Shown piece by piece: positions 44,747-54,291 of a stretch of DNA of 64,000 nt. Made by a program: the position numbers and the translations under genes. Location: assembly GCF_017303375.1 (NCBI RefSeq), contig NZ_JAFKOH010000003.1:248001-312000 (forward strand), read 5' to 3'. This stretch comes from Bacillus sp. NTK074B. GTDB taxonomy: Bacteria; Bacillota; Bacilli; Bacillales; Bacillaceae_B. How positions within the stretch are numbered: the stretch's first letter is position 1; the number at the start of each line of letters is the position of its first letter. Below the pieces are notes generated by a model that saw only the letters and a list, made by a program, of their open reading frames with translations, made no database searches and was not told the origin of the DNA.

Positions 44747-45894
44747 CTTGATCTCCTCATTGTGTGGTGTAATAAATCTATTTCATTTTTGAGTAATGCG
44801 ATAAATTCTCTGCATTCTTCCATTGTATTATGGAACGACAGGCTGATACGGATCGAATTACCGGCAAGGTTGTCCGGCACTCCCATGGATAAGAGGGTCT
44901 GACTTGGCTTACTTTGCTTGGATGAGCATGCGCTTGTTGTCGAGACGTATACTCCATGGCGATCCAGTGCATGGATGAGCACTTCGCCTTTAAAGTCCAT
45001 GACAGAAAAATTTAAAATATGTGGTGCATGATCCTCTACCGGGGTGTGAATGGTCACACCGTCGATTTCCTTCAGCCTGCTTCTTAAAAACTGCTGATTC
45101 CCCATCATTATATCCAGCTTCTGCTTACTTTCTGCCAGATGGATCCTGAGCGCCTTCGCAAACGAGACGATACCACCTGTGTTTTCCGTCCCGCTCCTGA
45201 GGTTCCCTTCTTGCTCACCGCCTGAAAGAATCGGGGACAGTTCAAGTCCGTCCCTCACATACAGCATACCGGTTCCTTTAATGCCATGGATTTTATGGGC
45301 GGAAAGGCTGCATAAGTCGATGAGCTTTTCGTCTAAAATAAGGGGGACCTTGCCGCATGCCTGAACAGCATCGACATGAAAGAGAACCTTTGGATGCTCT
45401 TTTAGAATCATGGCGATTTCCCTTATGGGCTGGACGCTGCCGATTTCATTATTCACCTGCATGACCGAAACAAGGATCGTATCATCCTGTACGGCCTCCT
45501 TCACATCGGAGGGACGGACCTTGCCCCGGTCATCCACATCGAGGTACGTTGCCCTGAATCCGAACGCTTCCAATTGCTTAAAAGCATTCAGGACGGAAGG
45601 ATGCTCAATCTTAGTTGTGATGATGTGTTTGCCTCTATGACCGTATTGCAGAGCCGTTCCTTTAATCGCCAGGTTATTGGATTCTGTTCCGCCGGAAGTG
45701 AAAAATACCTCTTTCGTTTTTATACCAAGTAGGGAAGCCACCTGCTCCCTGGATTGTTGAACTAATTTTTCCACCCGCCCGCCGAATGAATGGATGGAAG
45801 ACGGATTGGCATAGTACGTTTCATTTACTTTCAGAAATGTGTCCAGAACTTCCTTATATGGCTTTGTTGTGGCACTATTATCAAAGTATATCAA
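44743..45894 (-). CDS. nifZ: cysteine desulfurase (NifS/IscS-like) partner of ThiI
   Basis: A 383-residue class V PLP enzyme that removes sulfur from cysteine to a persulfide. It begins MIYFDNSATTKP from a TTG at 45894 with GAAGGTG upstream; no in-frame ATG nearby has a site. The PLP Lys is in SLSAHKIHGIKGTGML (about 200) and the active Cys in SACSSKQSKPS (about 320). Overlap with thiI and the same order in B. subtilis indicate it feeds ThiI. Confidence 0.92.
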   Translation of the reverse strand: MIYFDNSATTKPYKEVLDTFLKVNETYYANPSSIHSFGGRVEKLVQQSREQVASLLGIKTKEVFFTSGGTESNNLAIKGTALQYGHRGKHIITTKIEHPSVLNAFKQLEAFGFRATYLDVDDRGKVRPSDVKEAVQDDTILVSVMQVNNEIGSVQPIREIAMILKEHPKVLFHVDAVQACGKVPLILDEKLIDLCSLSAHKIHGIKGTGMLYVRDGLELSPILSGGEQEGNLRSGTENTGGIVSFAKALRIHLAESKQKLDIMMGNQQFLRSRLKEIDGVTIHTPVEDHAPHILNFSVMDFKGEVLIHALDRHGVYVSTTSACSSKQSKPSQTLLSMGVPDNLAGNSIRISLSFHNTMEECREFIALLKNEIDLLHHTMRRSR

Positions 45895-46224
45895 GATGTA
45901 CACCTTCTTTTGAATGACGCTGACTTTAATACTCAATCATTAATCTTACCATAAATCGTCCCTATCCCAAATGAAATTCATTTTTACCCTTGGATAAATT
46001 ATACTAAAAACATATTATACTTAGGAATTCCGGAAATTTTTTTGAATTTCCAAAAATTATTATTGAAAAATGACAGAATTTTTGCGAGAATCTAAAAGGA
46101 AATAAAAACATAAGTTATTTAAATATACTAAATTGTAAGACTATTTAGTTTTTCGACATTTTTCTACAAACTTATGATAAGATATTTTTTGCTTATGACA
46201 ACGATTACAAACGGAGGGGTATAT
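45895..46224 (+). promoter_or_regulatory. AT-rich brnQ/braB control region with possible CodY-like sites
   Basis: The 330-bp divergent gap is very A/T-rich. A promoter-like pair TCGACA (46153-46158), 17 bp and GATAAG (46176-46181) precedes the transporter gene. Around 46025-46060 are GGAATTCCGGAAATTT and GAATTTCCAAAAATT, loosely like the CodY box AATTTTCWGAAAATT with four or more mismatches each. CodY control of this transporter is known in B. subtilis, so the sites are suggestive but weak. Confidence 0.35.
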
Positions 46225-47565
46225 ATGAACGAGAAAGCGCTATCATTCAGCCAGATCTTAACGATCGGATTAATGCTCTTCGCCCTTTTTCTTGGTGCAG
46301 GAAATATGATTTTCCCGCCATTTCTGGGGCAGCAGGCTGGAGAACATGTATGGACCGGAATCCTCGGCTTTCTAATAACCGGGGTAGGACTACCTTTACT
46401 CGGCGTCATCGCCATCGCTAAATCCGGAGGTGACCTTCAAACCCTTGCCAACCGGGTACATCCTCTTTTCGGACTTATCTTTACAATTGTTATGTACTTG
46501 GCGATCGGACCGTTCTTCGGAATACCGCGTACCGGGACTGTCGCGTATGAAATCGGGGTCATCCCCTTTCTACCGGAAGAGACAGCGAAATATGGTCTTG
46601 CTTTACTCATTTATACGATCATTTTCTTTGGATTGACGGCTTGGCTTGCCATGAATCCATCGAAGCTCGTAGACAGAATCGGAAAAATATTAACACCATC
46701 TCTTATTGTCATCCTGACAATCTTAGTGGTCAAAAGCATCATCAGTCCGATGGGCGAATTTGGTACACCGCACGAATCTTATCAGGACGGTCCACTATTC
46801 AAAGGGTTCATTGATGGGTATCTTACGATGGATACGATTGCTGCTCTTGTGTTCGGAATTGTGGTCATCAATTCGATTAAAGACCGGGGTGTTACCAGTA
46901 AATCCAGTCTGACTCGGATCACGATCATCGCTGGATTCATCGCGGCCGTCGGACTTGCTCTTGTTTATTTATCCTTAAGCTATATTGGCGCAAGCAGCAC
47001 GGATTCCATCGGTGCCCAGGCAAACGGCGGAGCGATTCTGGCAGCCGCAGCGAGCCATTTATTCGGATCAATGGGGACGATCATCCTTGGACTTGCCATT
47101 ACGTTTGCATGCATTACAACATCTGTCGGACTCGTTTCTGCATGCTCTCAGTATTTTGCAAAAATCCTTCCTGTATCCTATCCGAAATTAGTGATCATCA
47201 TTTCTTTGTTCAGTATGATCATTGCCAATATCGGATTGACTCAGTTGATTGCTGTATCTTTACCGGTATTGATTTTCATTTATCCATTAGCCATTGTACT
47301 GATTCTTCTATCATTCATGCACAACGGGTTTAACGGCTACTCCCTCGTATATGTAGGTGCCTTGATCCCAACCGGGTTGATCAGTTTGATCGATGGAATC
47401 AAAACGGCAGGTGTTGATGTAACAACTGTCAGTCAATCACTTGAATTCCTTCCATTCTACACTCAAGGGATCGGCTGGCTCATTCCCGCAATAATCGGAG
47501 CCATCATTGGTTTCGTCATCGCGAGCCTCGCCGGACAAACGAAACGGATAATTGAAGCAAGCTAG
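46225..47565 (+). CDS. braB: branched-chain amino acid:cation symporter BrnQ/BraB
   Basis: A 446-residue LIVCS-family transporter with about twelve membrane helices that imports Leu, Ile and Val with sodium or protons. The N-terminal ALFLGAGNMIFPPFLGQQAG is the family hallmark. The ATG at 46225 has GGAGGGG upstream; the longer frame from 46174 has none. Located between the cysteine desulfurase and ezrA as in B. subtilis braB. Confidence 0.93.
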   Translation: MNEKALSFSQILTIGLMLFALFLGAGNMIFPPFLGQQAGEHVWTGILGFLITGVGLPLLGVIAIAKSGGDLQTLANRVHPLFGLIFTIVMYLAIGPFFGIPRTGTVAYEIGVIPFLPEETAKYGLALLIYTIIFFGLTAWLAMNPSKLVDRIGKILTPSLIVILTILVVKSIISPMGEFGTPHESYQDGPLFKGFIDGYLTMDTIAALVFGIVVINSIKDRGVTSKSSLTRITIIAGFIAAVGLALVYLSLSYIGASSTDSIGAQANGGAILAAAASHLFGSMGTIILGLAITFACITTSVGLVSACSQYFAKILPVSYPKLVIIISLFSMIIANIGLTQLIAVSLPVLIFIYPLAIVLILLSFMHNGFNGYSLVYVGALIPTGLISLIDGIKTAGVDVTTVSQSLEFLPFYTQGIGWLIPAIIGAIIGFVIASLAGQTKRIIEAS

Positions 47566-47573
47566 CGCTAATG

Positions 47574-47622
47574 CAAAAAAAAAGGACTGAAGCAGAGTGA
47601 CATTCTGCTTCAGTCCTTTTTT
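47574..47622. terminator. bidirectional terminator between braB and ezrA
   Basis: AAAGGACTGAAGCAGA pairs with TCTGCTTCAGTCCTTT (16 bp), with A/T-runs on both sides. Confidence 0.9.
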
Positions 47623-47623
47623 A

Positions 47624-49318
47624 TCATTTTCCTTCTAGGTCCATCATTTTCTCAATTTTCTTCAGTGCACCCGGTTCGACTTTCTCAATGGTAGTGGCCG
47701 CTTCTTCCAATGCTTTGCGATAATCATATTGACGGAATGCTTCTTCAGCCGTCTTGAGTCCTTCACGTACGGAGTTGTACTTGCTGCGGTAGCGGTTTCC
47801 GTACTGAATGATTTTCTCCGATAGAAGGACATTCTCAACCAGGTCCCCCGTTTTCGTATAGAAATGGTCGACGGTATCTTCCGCACCCAACAGTGTCTCC
47901 TGAATGAACTTCATATTCAAAGGTTTTTCCGTCAGGCTCGCATTCACCTGCTCGATCTTCCGGTGAACTTCATCAAGAAGATCTTTGTAATCCGCCGGTA
48001 GTCCAGGTACATTGCTCTTGGAAATCATCCGGCTTGCTTCTGCAACCTTTTTCTTGAGCTGCTGAATTTTTTCCCTGGTAGCCAGTTCATCTTTCCGGAG
48101 ATTCTGAAGATAGAGTGAGAACTCGCTCTGCTGTTGATTCAGCTCTTCAAGACCGTTTCGGATGTCCTTCAGCTCATCACTTAAATTTGAAAAAGAAGCA
48201 GCATTCGTTTCTTCTTTATTCATGAGCATTTCGTGGCGTTTTGAGAGCTGAATGATTTTCTTATCGATTTCCCTTGGAGTGCTAAGGTCAGCATCATGAA
48301 GATGGTAACCTTGTTTCACTATGCTGACTTCCGATTGAATATCATCATTGTCTTCCTTGGCCTTGATCAGCCCCTCAGTCGTTTGATCCCTGTACTGCTG
48401 GACAAAATGTTTGGCATGGACTTCTTTTTCCAATAAATCATATAGGTCTTCAACCTTCACCTTGATTTCCTGTATACCCGCTTCCACTTCTACAACCTTT
48501 AACTCTTCAAGGTTCTTATTGAAGTTCAGGAGGGTTTCCTTTAAGGCGGCCACTTCTTTATCCACTTCGATATGATCAAGGGTATACCCCTGATCCTTCA
48601 TCTCGATGTAACCCGCTTCTAGTTCTGATAATTGGGAAGGCAACAGGTTTTCACAATCGGTGATCAGCTTCGGCACCGTCTCCATTTTGTAGGAAACCTC
48701 TTTCATTTCCTCTGCAAGGCTAAGCACGATTTCCCGTGCATCAAGATAATTCCCCTGTTCAGTCAGTTCATTGAATTGATTGATTTTTTCAGAGAGCTTA
48801 TCGAGTACATTTTCTATGTGTTTAGCGGTTTGACCGTATGTATGACGATAGGCGAGGAGCTGTTTCTTACTGTTTCGATACTCTTCCTGAAGAGCCTGAA
48901 TTTCTTCTCGGTTCTTTTCTTCACTGCCGACCAGTTCATTCAATTCTTTCAGGATCTGTTCGATCTTTTCTTCGGTTTCAGTCAGAACCTGATGGATTCT
49001 GGAGAGGACCTCTTTGGTTTTATTAAAGCGAAATTTATCGGTGTACTCTTCTGCATCGAATAGTAGTTCTTCAACATCAGGAAGCTGCACCGCAACAATC
49101 TCATCCCATCCCTGTCTCCAGCCGTCAAACAATTCTTCAGTCTGACCCGTCATATTCAGTTGTTTCACTTTGGAAAGTTCGTCTGAAACCGGCTTGTTCA
49201 TGATATCGATTTTCCAGGCTTCATACCGATCAATTTCAGCGTAATATTTTTTTCTAGAGATAAATCCGATTAGGAATACGATTAAGATAAGTATTATTCC
49301 AGCGATGACGTATTGCAT
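47624..49318 (-). CDS. ezrA: septation ring formation regulator EzrA
   Basis: A 564-residue spectrin-like protein: one N-terminal membrane helix (YVIAGIILILIVFLIGFI), then several hundred residues of heptad-patterned coiled coil. EzrA binds FtsZ, limits Z-rings to mid-cell and helps organise the division machinery and PBP1. The conserved C-terminal YRSKYNSVREGLKTAEEAFR (QNR-type patch region) is present. The ATG at 49318 has GGGGG six bases upstream. Synteny with hisJ and braB is as in B. subtilis. Confidence 0.95.
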   Translation of the reverse strand: MQYVIAGIILILIVFLIGFISRKKYYAEIDRYEAWKIDIMNKPVSDELSKVKQLNMTGQTEELFDGWRQGWDEIVAVQLPDVEELLFDAEEYTDKFRFNKTKEVLSRIHQVLTETEEKIEQILKELNELVGSEEKNREEIQALQEEYRNSKKQLLAYRHTYGQTAKHIENVLDKLSEKINQFNELTEQGNYLDAREIVLSLAEEMKEVSYKMETVPKLITDCENLLPSQLSELEAGYIEMKDQGYTLDHIEVDKEVAALKETLLNFNKNLEELKVVEVEAGIQEIKVKVEDLYDLLEKEVHAKHFVQQYRDQTTEGLIKAKEDNDDIQSEVSIVKQGYHLHDADLSTPREIDKKIIQLSKRHEMLMNKEETNAASFSNLSDELKDIRNGLEELNQQQSEFSLYLQNLRKDELATREKIQQLKKKVAEASRMISKSNVPGLPADYKDLLDEVHRKIEQVNASLTEKPLNMKFIQETLLGAEDTVDHFYTKTGDLVENVLLSEKIIQYGNRYRSKYNSVREGLKTAEEAFRQYDYRKALEEAATTIEKVEPGALKKIEKMMDLEGK

Positions 49319-49551
49319 CTTAAGCCCCCTGTTCAACTATTCAGTTAGACATCTATATGAATGTGAATGTTTCATTACTATTTTGTCATTGTTATAATGA
49401 TACCATGTTAACGACATTTTTTGACTATTAATTTCTAATTTTTCAGTGATAAAACGTCAATTTTAGCAAAAATAGTGGGAAATGGATAGGATTATTGGGT
49501 TTGGTGTTGATTGGGCTGGCTCTGCAACACCGTTTGGATGAGTGAGTGCTG

Positions 49552-49669
49552 GTTGATTTCCGTGCCAGGTGCTCGCTTTCCGCGGGGCTGGCGGTGAGCC
49601 ACCTCGGCTGTGGGGTCTCACCTGTCCAGCTTTTCCCGCAGGAGTCGAGCACCTTCCACTCCAATCAAC
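49552..49669 (+). repeat. GTTGATT/AATCAAC-bounded structured repeat, copy B
   Basis: A 118-bp copy in the opposite orientation to copy A, with GGTGCTCGCTTTCCGCGGGG, GGCGGTGAGCC, GGGGTCTCACCTGTCCAGC and GGAGTCGAGCACC. Flanking GAGTGCTG also matches the flank of copy A, so the element may extend a few bases. It lies in the 486-bp gap between the ezrA and hisJ starts; no gene was seen there. Confidence 0.85.
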
Positions 49670-49804
49670 TTATTAGTCTCAAATTACTTATCTTTTCGGG
49701 GGCTACTAATCTTACATTTTTTACTTTCCTTATAAGTTTCACTTCAATTCTGTTCATTCTCTAACAGCACAAATGATTATTATAGCAAAAGGAAGTGAAA
49801 TCTC

Positions 49805-50599
49805 ATGACAAAGGTTGATGGACATGTTCATACGCCGTTTTGTCCACATGGCAGTAAGGATTCGTTTGAGATGTATGTGGAGAGGGCGATGTCATTAAAT
49901 TATCGTGCGATAACGTTTACGGAGCATGCTCCGCTACCTGAAGGGTTCTCGGATACGACGCCCGATCAGGATAGTGGGATGAACCCGTCCCTTCTTACGG
50001 AGTACTTTGATACATTGGACATGCTTAAGGAGAAGTATAAGGATCAGATCCTCATCCGTTCGGGTCTTGAGGTTGATTATATTGAAGGATTCGAAAGTGA
50101 AACAAGGGAATTCCTGTCAACCTACGGACCACGGATGGATGATGGTATTCTTTCTGTTCATTTCCTTCAGCATGATGGAAAGTGGGATTGTCTGGACTTC
50201 AGTCACGATGTGTTTGGGTCGATGGTCGATGATTACGGTTCGGTGGATGCGGTTTATGCACGGTATTATAAGACGGTCTTGAAATCGATCAGGGCTGATT
50301 TAAGTGTTTATAAACCGAAGAGAATCGGTCACATCACTCTGGTGAAGAAATTCCAGAAGCTGTTTCCTGCCTCCCATTCGTTTTCGGATGATATTTCCGC
50401 CATCCTCCGGGAAATGGCGGATAGAGGTCTTGAGCTTGACTATAACGGGGCGGGATTTGTTAAGCCCCATTGCGGTGAGTCCTACCCTCCACTGAATATC
50501 GTGAAAGAGGCCCGTGCATTAGGGATCAAGACCGTCTACGGTTCTGATGCCCATGAGGCAAAAGGGCTTGATCAGGGACGGACCTTGATGGACATCTAA
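49805..50599 (+). CDS. hisJ: histidinol phosphatase HisJ (PHP type)
   Basis: A 264-residue PHP-domain phosphatase for the penultimate step of histidine synthesis. Metal ligands are spread over DGHVHTPFCPHG (residues 5-16), ITFTEHAPLP (about 37-46), SGLEVDYIEG (about 86), the SVHF segment, IGHITL and the C-terminal VYGSDAHEAKG. AAGGAAGTG precedes the ATG. It lies away from other his genes, as in B. subtilis. Confidence 0.93.
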   Translation: MTKVDGHVHTPFCPHGSKDSFEMYVERAMSLNYRAITFTEHAPLPEGFSDTTPDQDSGMNPSLLTEYFDTLDMLKEKYKDQILIRSGLEVDYIEGFESETREFLSTYGPRMDDGILSVHFLQHDGKWDCLDFSHDVFGSMVDDYGSVDAVYARYYKTVLKSIRADLSVYKPKRIGHITLVKKFQKLFPASHSFSDDISAILREMADRGLELDYNGAGFVKPHCGESYPPLNIVKEARALGIKTVYGSDAHEAKGLDQGRTLMDI

Positions 50600-50603
50600 A
50601 AAG

Positions 50604-50637
50604 AAAAAAACTCTCCTTCAGACGGAGAAGAGTTTTT
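50604..50637. terminator. terminator between hisJ and refZ
   Basis: AAAACTCTCC pairs with GGAGAAGAGTTTT (small bulge), followed by TTTTTTG on the plus strand. Confidence 0.75.
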
Positions 50638-50642
50638 TGTTT

Positions 50643-51296
50643 TTAGATGATCAGCTCTTTCTTCATGACCTCTTTTGCTTCCGAAACGAGGAGGAGATCA
50701 ATCCATTGATCAATGTTTTTATAATATTGGTCGATAAAGTAGTATTCCTGAGGAAACATCTGCCACACTTCCCTTAACTGCTGGCTGTTGAGAAACGGCA
50801 TCGTCAGCATGGATTTGAGCTGGATCACAAGGAAGCTCACGGGCTGTTTCTTCAAGGCATGGTCCTTCATTCCCTGTTCAAACAGTCGTTTCATATAGTG
50901 CCTTTCTTTCATTAAGTAGGAGGAAATGATTTCACGGACCACCTGTGAATCAATGGATACCTCCCTCCAGATGAAACGGGCCAGTTGATGATGGTCACTT
51001 TGGAATTTCAATATTTTATAAACCGCCCGCTTCAGGCAGAGATCCGCACTGACATAGTTCAGTGCTTCGACCTCTTCCTGGAGAAAGCGTAAATATGGTT
51101 CGAAGAAATGGGTGAAACACGCTTCCAACACACCCTGTTTGCCTTTGAAATAATAGGAAATGGTAGCTGGATTCACGTTCGCCCTCTTCGCTATATCCCT
51201 GACGGACGTCCCATCGAAACCATGGTCATAGAAAAGGTACACAGCTGCCTTGAAAATGGACTCTTTCGTTGACTTGGAGGTATCTAGCTTTTTCAT
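50643..51296 (-). CDS. refZ: TetR family regulator RefZ (YttP)
   Basis: A 217-residue TetR-type protein. The helix-turn-helix is AAVYLFYDHGFDGTSVRDIA followed by RANVNPATISYYFKGKQGVL. In B. subtilis RefZ (YttP) binds sites around the origin and affects FtsZ assembly and chromosome capture at sporulation. The assignment rests on position between hisJ and ytsP and on overall pattern. The ATG at 51296 has AAGGGG upstream. I did not find a convincing RefZ-type palindrome in the 280-bp gap upstream. Confidence 0.8.
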   Translation of the reverse strand: MKKLDTSKSTKESIFKAAVYLFYDHGFDGTSVRDIAKRANVNPATISYYFKGKQGVLEACFTHFFEPYLRFLQEEVEALNYVSADLCLKRAVYKILKFQSDHHQLARFIWREVSIDSQVVREIISSYLMKERHYMKRLFEQGMKDHALKKQPVSFLVIQLKSMLTMPFLNSQQLREVWQMFPQEYYFIDQYYKNIDQWIDLLLVSEAKEVMKKELII

Positions 51297-51576
51297 ATTT
51301 CCCCTTCTTTCGAATATAGTAGGCAAATGAAAAAATCAGTGACGAGAAATATTGTATAAAACTTCATCAGAACAAAACGAAATCATTGAAGGTTATGAAG
51401 AAATATGCTAAAAATGGTTCAATAGATGTTTCTATTATAAATTGTTTACACTAAGAATTCGTGTTTTCGTATGGATTTCCTTTAAGTATTTCTCGACAGG
51501 ATCTTTCTGCTGAAGGCTATATGGGAACGCTTAGACATGAAATAACGCATAATCTGTAGAATTGGGGGAGTTTATG

Positions 51577-52062
51577 ATGTTTCAAGCAGAAAAATATCAA
51601 GGTACAAAGGAACAGGGCTTTGGTCTTGTCACAAAACAGTTAAGGGCTTTGTTGGAAGGCGAGCCGAATCAGATCGCGAACTTGAGCAATGCCTCCGCCC
51701 TCTTGAACCAATTCATGGATCGCATCAATTGGGTAGGGTTTTATCTATATGAAGAAGAAAGCAATCAACTCGTACTAGGACCTTTCCAGGGACTGCCTGC
51801 TTGTGTAAGGATTCCTTTAGGAAGAGGGGTTTGCGGTACGGCTGCAAGCGATCAGAAGACGCTGAGGATTGAGGATGTCCATCAATTTCCGGGTCACATC
51901 GCCTGCGACGCTGCCTCTGAATCGGAAATCGTCATCCCTCTTGTAAAAGAAGGGAAACTGATCGGCGTCCTCGATATCGATAGTCCGGAGAAAGCAAGAT
52001 TCGATGAAGAAGATCAGAAGTTTTTGGAAATTTTTGCAGATGAGCTTTTAAGACATCTTTAA
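51577..52062 (+). CDS. ytsP: GAF-domain free methionine-(R)-sulfoxide reductase (YtsP)
   Basis: A 161-residue single-GAF-domain enzyme that reduces free methionine-R-sulfoxide. The three conserved cysteines are Cys76 and Cys86 in LPACVRIPLGRGVCGTA and Cys110 in PGHIACDAASESEI, with the spacing (10 and 24) of the E. coli enzyme. Either of two adjacent ATGs could start it; 51577 gives the better spacing from GGGGGAG and the MF start seen in B. subtilis. Confidence 0.9.
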   Translation: MFQAEKYQGTKEQGFGLVTKQLRALLEGEPNQIANLSNASALLNQFMDRINWVGFYLYEEESNQLVLGPFQGLPACVRIPLGRGVCGTAASDQKTLRIEDVHQFPGHIACDAASESEIVIPLVKEGKLIGVLDIDSPEKARFDEEDQKFLEIFADELLRHL

Positions 52063-52079
52063 TACTGTATAATAGGGAC

Positions 52080-52121
52080 AAAGCCCTGTCGGGAGGATGA
52101 TATTTCCGTCGGGGCTTTTTT
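52080..52121 (+). terminator. terminator of ytsP
   Basis: AAGCCC ... GGGGCTT stem with inner CGG/CCG pairing, then TTTTTT. Confidence 0.75.
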
Positions 52122-52253
52122 GTGCTGGAAGAATTTCGGGCACTTGTTAAAAAGTTCACGTTTTTCTCCCTGCTAAAAAGGGAAAAGAGTAACGAACATG
52201 AGAACGTAACATAATTTAATCCCATACAATATCCAGGTAAAAAGAGGTGTAAC

Positions 52254-52895
52254 ATGCAATCCAAGAAAAAAGACTTACCCTATTTATTATGTTTATTGGT
52301 GATGCCGGCACTAGGCTTGATATACACGTTATTAAATACGGATACCCGTGAAGCAGTCACTTTATCCACTCAACTAGATGAGTGGATCCCATTCGTCCCG
52401 GTGTTTATTGTGCCATATATTTTATGGTACGCCTTTATATTGGGATACCTTTTCTATTTCTGGTATAAAGATGTCCAGACGTTCCTTAAAACACTCGGAA
52501 TCATTGTCATCGGTGAGTTGATTTGTTTTGTCATCTATTTTTATTTTCAAACAACGGTCCCACGTCCGGAACTTTCTGGCGGCGGAGTGTTTCTCGACCT
52601 GGTTCAGATGATCTACAGTCATGATCAGCCGTACAATGCGTTTCCAAGCATCCATGTCCTGACGACTTTCGCCATCGTCCTGGGCAATTTCAACATTCAA
52701 GATAAACACCGTTTCCACTCGGTCTTTGTGCCCATCATGGGATCGTTGATCATTGTATCGACCCTCTTTGTCAAACAACACTTCGTACTCGACATGGTCA
52801 GCTCGATTTTCTTGACCACGTTCATTTACGGCATCATCTTCGAGCTATATAGTGTAAGTGAAAAGAAATCCACTCAAGTTTATATGAAGGATTGA
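52254..52895 (+). CDS. PAP2 superfamily membrane phosphatase
   Basis: A 213-residue membrane protein with six hydrophobic helices and the three phosphatase motifs in diverged form: TTVPRPELSGGG (about 99-110), PSIHVL (about 128-133, catalytic His) and KQHFVLDMVSS (about 176-186, nucleophile-assisting His and Asp). It resembles phosphatidic acid phosphatase or inositol-phosphoceramide-synthase-like PAP2 enzymes acting on lipid phosphates. It stands between ytsP and the methionine gamma-lyase gene, an insertion relative to B. subtilis. GAGGTG precedes the ATG. Confidence 0.82.
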   Translation: MQSKKKDLPYLLCLLVMPALGLIYTLLNTDTREAVTLSTQLDEWIPFVPVFIVPYILWYAFILGYLFYFWYKDVQTFLKTLGIIVIGELICFVIYFYFQTTVPRPELSGGGVFLDLVQMIYSHDQPYNAFPSIHVLTTFAIVLGNFNIQDKHRFHSVFVPIMGSLIIVSTLFVKQHFVLDMVSSIFLTTFIYGIIFELYSVSEKKSTQVYMKD

Positions 52896-52903
52896 ATCAA
52901 ACT

Positions 52904-52943
52904 AAAACAGGAAGGAACCTTTTGAGGGTCCTCCCTGTTTTTT
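52904..52943. terminator. bidirectional terminator between PAP2 and megL genes
   Basis: AAAACAGGAAGGAACC pairs with GGTCCTCCCTGTTTT, A/T-runs on both sides. Confidence 0.85.
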
Positions 52944-52944
52944 C

Positions 52945-54126
52945 TTAGGCTTTATCCAACGCCTGAAGAAGATCACTCCAAATATCCTCCGGTGCCTCAA
53001 GTCCCACCGAAAGCCTCAGAAGCGAATCATTGATTCCCATACTCTTTCTCGACTCTTCAGGTACGACGGCATGAGTCATGGTGGCTGGATGCTGGATCAA
53101 TGTCTCTGCATCTCCCAGGCTGACCGCGATCTTGATCATGTCAAGATCATCCATGAATTTCTGCGCTTCTTCCTTTGAGCCTTTCAACGTAAAGGAGATC
53201 ATTCCCCCCGGTTTTTTCATTTGTTTTTTCATGACCAAGTGCTGAGGATGACTCTCATGTCCCGGATAAATGACGGTTTCTACAGAAGGATGTTCGGCTA
53301 AAAGACCGGCAATTTTTTCAGCACTGTCACAGTGACGGTCCATTCGAACGGCCAGAGTTTTTAACCCCCTCAGTAATAGCCACGCATCGAATGGAGAAAT
53401 GATTCCACCGATATCCTTTTGTGTCGTCATTCTGATTTCGGACATTTTCTCCTGTGTACCGACGACAAGGCCGGCAACGACGTCCCCATGTCCACCGATG
53501 TATTTCGTTGCACTGTGGATGACAATGTCACATCCCAGCTCAAGCGGACGTTGAAGATATGGAGAACAGAATGTATTATCCACTACGACAGGAATGCCCT
53601 TCTCCTTTGCAACCTTCACAACGAGCTCCAGATCAATGAGCTGCATGGTCGGATTGATCGGGGTTTCTACATAAATGCAACTGGTGTTTTCCGTGATCTT
53701 GCCTCGGATCTCTTCTTCTGTATCCATGGAAGAGAAATCATGCCTTATGGCAAATTTCTCTTGGAGGAGCTCAAGGAGGCCGAACGTACAACCATATACC
53801 CCTTGAGAGCATAAAATATGATCGCCTGATTTGGTGAGTGAGAACAGAACCGCGCTCACTGCCGCCATTCCGGAACCGAATGCAAGGGCAGCCTCTCCAC
53901 CTTCCAATGAAGCCATTCGTTCTTCCAATATCGCTACTGTCGGATTTCCCAGTCTTGAGTATATATATCCATCTTCTTCACCTGCAAATCGATTTTCCCC
54001 TTGTTTCGCATTTGCAAAGGTATAAGTAGAAGTTTGGTATAAAGGGGGTGCTAAACTATCAAAATGTTGAGACGATTGATACCCCTCGTGGATCACCCGT
54101 GTTTCAAAACGTTTCTCTTCTTTCAT
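52945..54126 (-). CDS. megL: methionine gamma-lyase-type PLP enzyme
   Basis: A 393-residue cystathionine-gamma-synthase-family PLP enzyme. PLP Lys208 is in VIHSATKYIGGHGDV; Tyr and Arg of the neighbouring subunit are in YIYSRLGNPT. The segment VYGCTFGLLE carries Cys113 at the position typical of true methionine gamma-lyases (Cys116 in the Pseudomonas enzyme), which favours methionine breakdown to methanethiol, 2-oxobutyrate and ammonia over cystathionine cleavage. No S-box was found upstream. Inserted between ytsP and dgcP relative to B. subtilis. Confidence 0.8.
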   Translation of the reverse strand: MKEEKRFETRVIHEGYQSSQHFDSLAPPLYQTSTYTFANAKQGENRFAGEEDGYIYSRLGNPTVAILEERMASLEGGEAALAFGSGMAAVSAVLFSLTKSGDHILCSQGVYGCTFGLLELLQEKFAIRHDFSSMDTEEEIRGKITENTSCIYVETPINPTMQLIDLELVVKVAKEKGIPVVVDNTFCSPYLQRPLELGCDIVIHSATKYIGGHGDVVAGLVVGTQEKMSEIRMTTQKDIGGIISPFDAWLLLRGLKTLAVRMDRHCDSAEKIAGLLAEHPSVETVIYPGHESHPQHLVMKKQMKKPGGMISFTLKGSKEEAQKFMDDLDMIKIAVSLGDAETLIQHPATMTHAVVPEESRKSMGINDSLLRLSVGLEAPEDIWSDLLQALDKA

Positions 54127-54291
54127 TCAGTATTCCTCCCAGTATTCCCTTTAAGTCTAAGTAACTACTATTCTAGAATATGATAACCGGGAGGAAAAAG
54201 AAAGCGGTTACACTAAAGTGCTAAAGAAAGTTGTGGTTTACGTATAAGAAGCCTGTAGAGTCAACATTGTTTCTTATGTAGTGAGGTGCTG

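Noticed and set aside
51297..51576. RefZ-binding palindrome upstream of refZ
   Set aside because: No convincing palindrome of the right type seen in the gap.
54127..54291. S-box (SAM) riboswitch upstream of the methionine gamma-lyase gene
   Set aside because: The leader is short and lacks the conserved S-box core and terminator.
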